Notes under the pieces: model-generated
Told to the model about the DNA's origin: nothing
Seen by the model: the letters and a program-made list of their open reading frames with translations, nothing else
The model's database searches: none
Assembly: GCA_002315255.1 (NCBI GenBank)
Contig: DCGM01000073.1
Span: 6,828-25,887 of the forward strand
Direction: 5' to 3'
DNA from: Lachnospiraceae bacterium UBA1778
GTDB lineage: Bacteria; Bacillota; Clostridia; Lachnospirales; Lachnospiraceae
Length of the DNA: 19,060 bases
Made by a program: the position numbers and the translations under genes
In this document: one piece after another, positions 14,054-19,060 of the stretch
Layout of the letters: every line of letters starts with the position of its first letter
How positions within the stretch are numbered: the stretch's first letter is position 1

Positions 14054-14275
14054 GGAAAACGTTGATGAGGACAGTAGTTCATGCAGAAACCTCAGCGAGG
14101 AACGGACGGTGCGAGCGTTCCGGCGGAGCATGAGTGAAAACCACCTCGGAGTGGCTCTAATACAGCCCGTGATGCTGCGTCAATGCGAATGAAGGCAGAA
14201 AAACTGCGAATAAGGGTGGAACCGCGTGAGTAATCTCGCCCCTTGTGTGCCGAAAGGACGCAAGGGGCGTTTTTT
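14054..14275 (+). ncRNA. T-box leader of thrS (threonine tRNA sensor)
   Basis: The conserved T-box AATAAGGGTGGAACCGCG lies at 14209-14226. Stem I is recognisable: GAGG near 14067 pairs with CCTC near 14144, and TCATGC near 14077 with GCATGA near 14128, leaving an AGTAG side of the specifier loop opposite GTGAAAACCA. The triplet ACC at 14140-14142 in that loop is a threonine codon followed by the expected purine. The UGGA of the T-box would pair with a discriminator U, as in Bacillus tRNA-Thr (established knowledge). AAGGG...GCG of the T-box can pair with CGCCCCTT at 14237-14244, which is also the 5' arm of the terminator. Uncharged tRNA-Thr should therefore let transcription continue into thrS. 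Confidence 0.95.
14237..14275 (+). terminator. Regulated terminator of the thrS T-box
   Basis: CGCCCCTTGTGT pairs with ACGCAAGGGGCG (one G-U) around a nine-base loop, followed by TTTTTT. It is mutually exclusive with the antiterminator. Confidence 0.95.
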
Positions 14276-14332
14276 ATTTTCCGGCCCTGCGGATTTTCGA
14301 CAAAAGCAGAATAATTTATTTGGAGGCAAGGA

Positions 14333-16273
14333 ATGAAAATCACATTGAAAGACGGATCGTACAAAGAGTATGCCGGCGAAATGAGCATCATTGACATCGC
14401 AAAAGACATTTCAGAAGGTCTCGCGCGTGTCGCATGTGCAGGTAAGGTAAATGGCGAGAAGAAGGACCTTCGCACCGTCATTTCCGAAGACTGCGAGCTT
14501 CAGATTCTGACTCCGAGCGATGCCGACGGCGGTCTTTCCACCTTACGCCACAGCTGCTCGCATGTAATGGCGCAGGCGATCAAGCATCTTTTCCCGACGG
14601 CGAAGCTCGCTATCGGCCCGTCCATTGACGACGGTTTCTATTATGATATCGACTTCGAGGCGCCGATTACGGCGGATGACCTTCCGAAGATCGAAGAAGA
14701 AATGAAGAAGATCATCAAAGAAGACCTTCCGATCGAGCGCTTTGAGCTGCCGCGCGCAGAAGCGATTAAGTTCATGGCAGACCTGGAAGAGCCGTATAAG
14801 GTCGAACTGATTCAGGACCTTCCGGAAGACGCGATCATCTCCTTCTATAAGCAGGGCGACTTTACCGACCTTTGCGCAGGCCCGCACATCATGTCGACGA
14901 AGGGCGTCGGAAAAGCATTTAAGCTTCTGAACATTGCCGGCGCTTACTGGCGTGGCTCTGAGAAGAATAAGATGCTCACCCGTATCTACGCAACAGCATT
15001 TGCTAAGAAAGAAGAGCTCGATGCTTATCTGACGATGCTCGAAGAAGCGAAGAAGCGTGACCATCGTAAACTCGGCCGCGATCTCGGCCTGTTCATGATG
15101 TCCGACTACGGCCCGGGCTTCCCGTTCTTCCTTCCGAAGGGAATGCGGCTTCGCAATGCCCTGATGGAGTATTGGAGAGAGATCCATTATAAGAACGACT
15201 ATGTCGAAATCTCTTCGCCGGTCATGTTAAACCGCACGCTGTGGGAGACGTCCGGCCATTGGGATCATTATAAAGAGAACATGTATACGACGGTGATCGA
15301 CGAGCAGGATTTCGCGATTAAGCCGATGAACTGCCCGGGCTCAATCCTCGTCTATCAGAACCAGCCGCGTTCGTATCGTGATCTGCCGCTTCGCCTGGCA
15401 GAGTGCGGCCTCGTCCATCGCCATGAGAAGAGCGGCGAGCTTCACGGCTTGATGCGTGTCCGCTGCTTCACGCAGGATGATGCGCATATCTACATCCGTC
15501 CGGACCAGGTTCAGGATGAAGTCACCCGTATCGTCGGCCTGATCAATCAGGTTTATGAGCTCTTCGGATTTGAATATCATGTCGAGCTTTCCACGCGTCC
15601 TGGGAATTCAATGGGCTCGGATGAAGATTGGGAAGCAGCTGAGAACGGCTTAAAGAGCGCATTGGAGGCGATCGGCCTTCCGTACGTCATCAATGAAGGC
15701 GACGGCGCATTCTACGGCCCGAAGATCGACTTCCATTTAGTCGACTGCCTCGGCCGTACCTGGCAGTGCGGAACGATCCAGCTCGACTTCCAGCTTCCGC
15801 AGCGGTTTGAACTTGAGTACATGGGCGAGGACGGCTTAAAGCATCGTCCGATCATGATCCATCGTGTCTGCTTCGGTTCTGTCGAGCGTTTCATCGGCAT
15901 CCTGATCGAGCATTTCGCAGGCGCATTCCCGACCTGGCTGGCTCCGGTTCAGGTTAAGGTTCTTCCGATTTCCGATAAGTATGAAGAGTATGCGAAGTCG
16001 GTTCAGAAGGCACTTCTGAATGCAGGAATCCGTGTCGAAACAGACCTTCGTTCTGAGAAGATCGGCTACAAGATCCGTGGCGCACAGCTCGAAAAGGTTC
16101 CGTATATGCTCGTAGTCGGTGAGAAGGAAGCGGCAGACGGTCTCGTCGCAGTCCGCAGCCGTTTCGCAGGCGATGAAGGACAGAAGAGTCTGGACGCGTT
16201 TATCGCAGGAATCCAGAACGAAATCGCGAACCGCGTGATGCGGAAGGTCGAGATCGAGACAGAAAACAAATAA
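14333..16273 (+). CDS. thrS: Threonyl-tRNA synthetase
   Basis: Charges tRNA-Thr with threonine. 646 residues with the complete domain set: N-terminal TGS domain (1-62), editing domain with RHSCSHVMAQAIKH and CAGPH (about 77-180), SAD region, class II catalytic core and C-terminal anticodon-binding domain (about 540-640). The zinc ligands of the E. coli enzyme are present: C334 in MNCPGS, H385 in TQDDAH and H510 in MIHRVC. The ATG at 14333 follows TTTGGAGGCAAGGA. Expression is set by the T-box leader upstream. No operon partner: it is flanked by its own promoter and the next promoter. Confidence 0.98.
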   Translation: MKITLKDGSYKEYAGEMSIIDIAKDISEGLARVACAGKVNGEKKDLRTVISEDCELQILTPSDADGGLSTLRHSCSHVMAQAIKHLFPTAKLAIGPSIDDGFYYDIDFEAPITADDLPKIEEEMKKIIKEDLPIERFELPRAEAIKFMADLEEPYKVELIQDLPEDAIISFYKQGDFTDLCAGPHIMSTKGVGKAFKLLNIAGAYWRGSEKNKMLTRIYATAFAKKEELDAYLTMLEEAKKRDHRKLGRDLGLFMMSDYGPGFPFFLPKGMRLRNALMEYWREIHYKNDYVEISSPVMLNRTLWETSGHWDHYKENMYTTVIDEQDFAIKPMNCPGSILVYQNQPRSYRDLPLRLAECGLVHRHEKSGELHGLMRVRCFTQDDAHIYIRPDQVQDEVTRIVGLINQVYELFGFEYHVELSTRPGNSMGSDEDWEAAENGLKSALEAIGLPYVINEGDGAFYGPKIDFHLVDCLGRTWQCGTIQLDFQLPQRFELEYMGEDGLKHRPIMIHRVCFGSVERFIGILIEHFAGAFPTWLAPVQVKVLPISDKYEEYAKSVQKALLNAGIRVETDLRSEKIGYKIRGAQLEKVPYMLVVGEKEAADGLVAVRSRFAGDEGQKSLDAFIAGIQNEIANRVMRKVEIETENK

Positions 16274-16280
16274 TGAAGTT

Positions 16281-16313
16281 CGGACCTTCGGTTTTTGAAT
16301 GATCGGTCCGGTT
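16281..16313 (+). terminator. Weak hairpin after thrS
   Basis: CGGACC at 16281-16286 pairs with GGTCCG at 16305-16310, with a long loop and only GTTT after it. Candidate terminator of modest quality, eight bases after the stop. Confidence 0.4.
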
Positions 16314-16337
16314 TCAGACGGATGAAATGTCTGGTTA

Positions 16338-16363
16338 CCCGGCGGCCGGAAACGGCCGCCGGG
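16338..16363. repeat. Perfect 11-base-pair GC hairpin with GAAA loop
   Basis: CCCGGCGGCCG, loop GAAA, CGGCCGCCGGG. The same 5' arm can instead pair with the identical word at 16397-16407. A-rich, not T-rich, sequence follows on the plus strand. Confidence 0.85.
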
Positions 16364-16415
16364 GAAATAAAAAACGGCCTCCGGAAAACGAAAAAACGGC
16401 CGCCGGGTAATGAAA
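16350..16415. repeat. Three 22-base tandem repeats between thrS and infC
   Basis: Units start at 16350, 16372 and 16394, each with AAACGGCC(G/T)CCGG followed by an A-rich half ending AAA. On the minus strand each reads as a GC block followed by a T-run, like repeated terminator tails. It ends a few bases before the infC operon promoter. Confidence 0.88.
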
Positions 16416-16422
16416 AAACTAT

Positions 16423-16451
16423 TTGACAAACCGAGGAAACCATGCTATATT
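16423..16451 (+). promoter_or_regulatory. Promoter of the infC-rpmI-rplT operon
   Basis: TTGACA at 16423-16428, 17-base spacer, TATATT at 16446-16451. Start of transcription is expected near 16458. Confidence 0.85.
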
Positions 16452-16457
16452 TCCTAT

Positions 16458-16594
16458 GTTGTCAATTTATGAACAAGAAGAGTTTCCACTCTCACCTCAG
16501 CACGCCGCTCGGCAGTGACTCAGGTTATCATAAGAATCGGCGGGCATTTGCCGATCTATTGGAGTGGGGAACGGAATCGTTACCTGCTTTTTTT
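16458..16594 (+). ncRNA. L20-type leader and attenuator of the infC operon
   Basis: In Bacillus the infC-rpmI-rplT operon is controlled by L20 binding its leader (established). Here GTTTCCACTC at 16482-16491 can pair with GAGTGGGGAAC at 16562-16572, enclosing two smaller stems: ACCTCAG with CTCAGGT, with GCCG/CGGC inside it, and ATCGGC with GCCGAT. This long stem uses the bases GGAAC that form the terminator stem GGAACG/CGTTACC followed by TTTTTTT. The two folds exclude each other, as expected of an attenuator. Assignment to the L20 leader family rests on position and this architecture. Confidence 0.75.
16568..16594 (+). terminator. Attenuator terminator in the infC leader
   Basis: GGAACG and CGTTACC pair with one bulged A around GAAT; TGC and seven T follow at 16588-16594. 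Confidence 0.7.
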
Positions 16595-16710
16595 ATGCTT
16601 CATGGAGCGTGAAAAATTATGCTTCACGGGAACGCAGGAAACAGCAGAGAAAACGGTCCGCCCGCTTGTTCAATGTTCAAAGCATAGTGTACTTTTAGGG
16701 AGGTAAGACT

Positions 16711-17223
16711 ATTAGCGAATTATTAATCAATGATCAGATCCATGAGAACGAGATCCGTCTCATTGGCGAAAACGGCGAGCAGTTAGGCATCATGAGCTCT
16801 TCAGAGGCGCTCTCACGCGCGGAAGAAGCAGAGCTCGACCTTATCATGATCGCTCCGAATGCGAAGCCCCCGGTCTGCCGGATTATGGATTATTCCAAAT
16901 TCCGTTATGAGCAGGCCCGTAAAGAGCGCGACGCGAAGAAGAAGCAGAAGACGGTCGAAGTCAAAGAGATCCGTCTTTCTCCGAACATTGATACAAATGA
17001 TTTGAACACGAAGTCGAACAATGCGCGTAAGTTCCTCGAAAAAGGAAACCGCGTCAAAGTAAATCTCCGCTTCCGCGGCCGTGAGATGGCGCATATCAAT
17101 GCGACGAAGGGCGTCCTTGATGACTTTGCCCTTTCGTTACAGGACATTGCGACCGTCGATAAGCCGGCAAAGATGGAAGGCCGGAGTATGAGCATTGTTC
17201 TGGCGCCCAAGACTAACAAATAA
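16711..17223 (+). CDS. infC: Translation initiation factor IF-3 (AUU start codon)
   Basis: Binds the 30S subunit, blocks premature 50S joining and checks the start codon. 170 residues from an ATT start at 16711: AGGGAGG ends seven bases upstream, an in-frame TAG at 16696-16698 closes the frame, and no ATG, GTG or TTG occurs before codon 28. Starting at that ATG (16792) would remove the conserved opening ISELLINDQIHENEIRLIGE. N-domain to about residue 75, a Lys-rich linker (ARKERDAKKKQK), then the C-domain with KEIRLSPNIDTNDLNTKSNN and FRGREMAH. AUU starts for infC are known in E. coli and Bacillaceae and allow IF-3 to repress its own translation. First gene of the operon. Confidence 0.97.
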   Translation: MSELLINDQIHENEIRLIGENGEQLGIMSSSEALSRAEEAELDLIMIAPNAKPPVCRIMDYSKFRYEQARKERDAKKKQKTVEVKEIRLSPNIDTNDLNTKSNNARKFLEKGNRVKVNLRFRGREMAHINATKGVLDDFALSLQDIATVDKPAKMEGRSMSIVLAPKTNK

Positions 17224-17243
17224 CCATCAAGGAGGATACAAAA

Positions 17244-17438
17244 ATGCCAAAGGTAAAAACCAAACGTGCAGCTGCAAAGCGTTTTTCGAAGACCGGTTCC
17301 GGCCAGCTCAAGAGATTTAAGGCTTACAAGAGCCACATCTTAACGAAGAAGTCTACGAAGAGAAAGAGAAACTTACGTAAATCTACGATTACGGATCACG
17401 CAAACCGCGATATTAAGAAGATCCTTCCGTATTTATAA
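17244..17438 (+). CDS. rpmI: 50S ribosomal protein L35
   Basis: 64 residues, highly basic, opening MPKVKTKRAAAKRFSKTGSG as in L35 throughout bacteria, with HILTKKSTKRKRNLRK in the middle. Start preceded by AAGGAGGATAC. It follows infC by 20 bases in the conserved infC-rpmI-rplT order. Confidence 0.98.
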   Translation: MPKVKTKRAAAKRFSKTGSGQLKRFKAYKSHILTKKSTKRKRNLRKSTITDHANRDIKKILPYL

Positions 17439-17480
17439 GGCTTTCGTTTTAGAGTGAATTTTGAATTGGAGGAATAAACA

Positions 17481-17834
17481 ATGGCTAGAGTTAAAGGTGG
17501 CTTAAACGCTAAGAAGAGACACAATCGTGTCTTAAAACTGGCGAAGGGATACAGAGGAGCTCGCTCCAAACAGTATAGAATTGCAAAGCAGTCCGTTATG
17601 CGTGCACTGACCAGTGCTTATGCTGGCCGTAAAGAGCGCAAGAGACAGTTCAGACAGCTTTGGATCGCTCGTATCAATGCGGCTTGCCGTATGAACGGTC
17701 TTTCCTACAGCCGTTTCATGTTCGGTCTTAAGAAGGCTGACATCATGCTGAACCGTAAGGTCCTGTCCGAAATGGCAATCAATGATGCCGAGGGCTTCAA
17801 GGCACTTTGCGAAGAAGCGAAGAAGAACCTGTAA
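17481..17834 (+). CDS. rplT: 50S ribosomal protein L20
   Basis: 117 residues, standard length. It opens MARVKGGLNAKKRHNRVLKL and contains KGYRGARSKQYRIAKQ and RKRQFRQLWIARINAA, all typical of L20. It is a 23S rRNA-binding assembly protein and the expected repressor of this operon through the leader at 16458-16594. Ribosome binding site TTGGAGGAA. Last gene before a strong terminator. Confidence 0.98.
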   Translation: MARVKGGLNAKKRHNRVLKLAKGYRGARSKQYRIAKQSVMRALTSAYAGRKERKRQFRQLWIARINAACRMNGLSYSRFMFGLKKADIMLNRKVLSEMAINDAEGFKALCEEAKKNL

Positions 17835-17846
17835 TCAGGAAATATA

Positions 17847-17877
17847 GGGAGCCTGCGAAATGCAGACTCCCTTTTTT
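17847..17877 (+). terminator. Terminator of the infC operon
   Basis: GGGAGCCTGC pairs with GCAGACTCCC with one mismatch around GAAAT, followed by TTTTTT. Confidence 0.92.
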
Positions 17878-17898
17878 GATAGCAGACCGAATGAAAAA

Positions 17899-17917
17899 GC
17901 TGACCATGTGAGTCAGC
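17899..17917 (+). promoter_or_regulatory. Hairpin just upstream of the ECF S-component start
   Basis: GCTGAC and GTCAGC pair exactly with a seven-base loop CATGTGA, seven bases before the start codon. It occupies the place of the ribosome binding site, and no strong AGGAGG-like site is visible. Confidence 0.45.
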
Positions 17918-17924
17918 AAACCAT

Positions 17925-18503
17925 ATGAACAATCCCCAGAATTATTCAATCCTGCATTATCTGATTTCCGCATTCTTTTTCCTGGTTTCGGCCGTCCTTT
18001 TCCTGGTGCCGGATCCGGGAAAAGTTTATGTGGAATTATTCGGCTTGACACTGCTCCCGATTCTTCTCTGCAGCCTGATGTGCGGTCCGTCTTTCGCCTT
18101 TCTGGCGGGCCTTCTCGCGCCCCTGCTGTCATTTGTTTTATGGCGCAATGAGGCCTTCATCCCGACCGTTTTCTTACAGATGCTGACGCTCGCGATAAGC
18201 GGCCTTTTGACAGGGATCGTCTATAAGCAGATTCATTATCCGCTCATTGGAGTTCTGGTCGGAATCATCACAGGACGCGTGGCGTACGGAATCGCCATGG
18301 TCATCTATTATTTCCGGAACGGCGCGACCTATACGCTCGAGAGATTTGTGGCCGACGCGGTCGAACCGTCCTGGCCAGGATTTATCATCTGCGCTGCTTT
18401 AGCGCCGGTTATCGTGCAGCTTTTAAACATTGCCGGCGTCATGACGAAGTTAGGAAATGAGCCTGCAGGAAAAGCGAAGGAGATCGTCCACCGGCCGAAG
18501 TAA
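17925..18503 (+). CDS. ECF transporter S component-like membrane protein
   Basis: 192 residues, about six hydrophobic helices, short soluble tail. The pattern GLLTGIVYK...GVLVGIITGRVAYGIAMVIYYF followed by a segment ending WPGFIICAALAPVIVQLL resembles substrate-binding S components of energy-coupling-factor vitamin transporters, which share an ATPase-EcfT module encoded elsewhere. The ligand cannot be named. The start at 17925 is uncertain because the ribosome binding site is weak and a small hairpin precedes it. It follows the infC operon terminator by less than 50 bases and has no clear promoter, so it may be expressed by read-through. Confidence 0.75.
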   Translation: MNNPQNYSILHYLISAFFFLVSAVLFLVPDPGKVYVELFGLTLLPILLCSLMCGPSFAFLAGLLAPLLSFVLWRNEAFIPTVFLQMLTLAISGLLTGIVYKQIHYPLIGVLVGIITGRVAYGIAMVIYYFRNGATYTLERFVADAVEPSWPGFIICAALAPVIVQLLNIAGVMTKLGNEPAGKAKEIVHRPK

Positions 18504-18527
18504 GAGGCTATATTGCATCGTGAAATA

Positions 18528-18560
18528 ATTGACAAATAGCCTTGTTTTGATTGACAAATA
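18528..18560. repeat. Repeated ATTGACAAATA, 22 bases apart
   Basis: The 11-base word occurs at 18528-18538 and at 18550-18560. The second contains the -35 box of the downstream promoter; the first would lie one helical turn pair upstream, the spacing expected for two regulator sites or for a duplicated -35 region. Confidence 0.7.
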
Positions 18561-18579
18561 TTCCTATTTGTATGATAAT
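18551..18579 (+). promoter_or_regulatory. Promoter with palindromic spacer before the NifU-like gene
   Basis: TTGACA at 18551-18556, 17-base spacer, GATAAT at 18574-18579. ACAAATA at 18554-18560 and TATTTGT at 18565-18571 form a perfect 7+4+7 inverted repeat filling the spacer, a classic operator position. Confidence 0.75.
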
Positions 18580-18680
18580 TGTAAAGAATGCGGGTATCGC
18601 GGCCGTGCCTGAAAAATGGCAGGGTATCAGATAAAAATCACGCGTTTTGCGTTCATTTTGAATATTGAAAGGAGACTCAA

Positions 18681-19060
18681 ATGATCTACACAAAAGAAGT
18701 CGAAATGATGTGCCCGGTTACTCAGGGCGCGCAGCACGGCGCAGCTCCGATTCCGGAAGAGGCGAAGTGGGTTAAAGCGAAGGAAATCAAAGATATTTCC
18801 GGTTTTACACATGGCGTGGGCTGGTGTGCACCGCAGCAGGGTGCTTGCAAGCTCTCTCTGAATATTAAAGACGGCGTCATCCAGGAAGCTCTGGTTGAAA
18901 CGCTTGGCTGCTCCGGCATGACGCATTCTGCAGCAATGGCAGCAGAAATCCTTCCGGGCAGAACCGTTCTCGAAGCACTGAACACGGACTTAGTCTGTGA
19001 CGCTATCAATACCGCTATGCGTGAACTCTTCCTGCAGATCGTCTACGGACGTTCGCAGTC
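18681..19060 (+). CDS. NifU-like iron-sulfur cluster scaffold protein (3' partial)
   Basis: 126 residues are visible before the right edge. The ATG follows GAAAGGAGAC. The protein opens MIYTKEVEMMCPVTQGAQHG and carries conserved cysteines C11, C49 and C56 (GWCAPQQGACKL), C77 (ETLGCSGMTHSA) and C106 (DLVCDAINTAMREL). This is the pattern of the anaerobe proteins annotated as iron-sulfur cluster assembly scaffold, related to the NifU/IscU N-terminal domain and commonly next to a GGGtGRT protein (family knowledge). I predict such a gene downstream, outside the window. Regulation is suggested by the palindrome in its promoter. Confidence 0.88.
   Translation, partial: MIYTKEVEMMCPVTQGAQHGAAPIPEEAKWVKAKEIKDISGFTHGVGWCAPQQGACKLSLNIKDGVIQEALVETLGCSGMTHSAAMAAEILPGRTVLEALNTDLVCDAINTAMRELFLQIVYGRSQ

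Noticed and set aside
16350..16415. CRISPR-like array
   Set aside because: Only three 22-base units without distinct spacers, and no cas genes in the window.
16792..17223. infC starting at the ATG at 16792
   Set aside because: It would delete the conserved IF-3 N-terminus and has no ribosome binding site; the ATT at 16711 has a perfectly spaced one.

Overview
The window reads as chromosome of a Gram-positive anaerobe, most likely a member of the Clostridia (Lachnospiraceae-like, or a related Bacillota lineage) of moderate GC. The reasons are: strong AGGAGG-type ribosome binding sites, sigma-A type promoters, a T-box leader in front of thrS, an infC-rpmI-rplT operon with an L20-type attenuator and an AUU start codon, a PPi-type phosphofructokinase, and a NifU-like scaffold of the kind that sits beside GGGtGRT proteins in Clostridia. 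I see no rRNA, tRNA, phage or IS gene.

Layout. (1) 1-2611, plus strand: the end of one ABC exporter half and a complete second half, joined by a TAATG overlap. Together they make a heterodimeric exporter with one degenerate ATP site. (2) 2612-3479: an 868-base non-coding gap between convergent genes. It is filled by at least five degenerate copies of one repeat in alternating orientation, forming two giant imperfect palindromes of about 325 and 401 bases. I do not recognise it and consider it the most unusual part of the window. (3) 3480-6442, minus strand: a glycerophosphodiester phosphodiesterase followed by a membrane-anchored alpha/beta hydrolase with a polytopic C-terminus. (4) 6674-8083, plus: a GPH/MFS sugar-type transporter. 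(5) 8198-9972, plus: two unusual proteins, a four-helix membrane protein with a Cys/His metal-binding-like tail, and a DUF937-like protein with an Asp/Ser-rich middle and a Lys-rich decapeptide-repeat tail. Each ends in a strong terminator. (6) 10088-10318, minus: a small hypothetical protein. (7) 10619-13953, plus: apt, a PPi-type pfk and guaB (purine salvage, glycolysis, GMP synthesis). (8) 14020-16273: promoter, T-box leader and thrS. (9) 16274-17834: a GC-rich 22-base tandem repeat, then promoter, L20-type leader, infC (AUU start), rpmI and rplT. (10) 17925-18503: an ECF transporter S-component-like membrane protein. (11) 18681 to the right edge: the N-terminal part of a NifU-like iron-sulfur scaffold protein behind a promoter whose spacer is a perfect palindrome.

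Most genes are housekeeping. RNA-level control is prominent: charged-tRNA sensing for thrS, and a leader for the translation-factor operon whose antiterminator and terminator stems compete for the same bases. The accessory-looking parts are the palindromic repeat array, the low-complexity protein pair and the iron-sulfur gene operator. All pairings and family calls were made by eye, without alignment or folding software.
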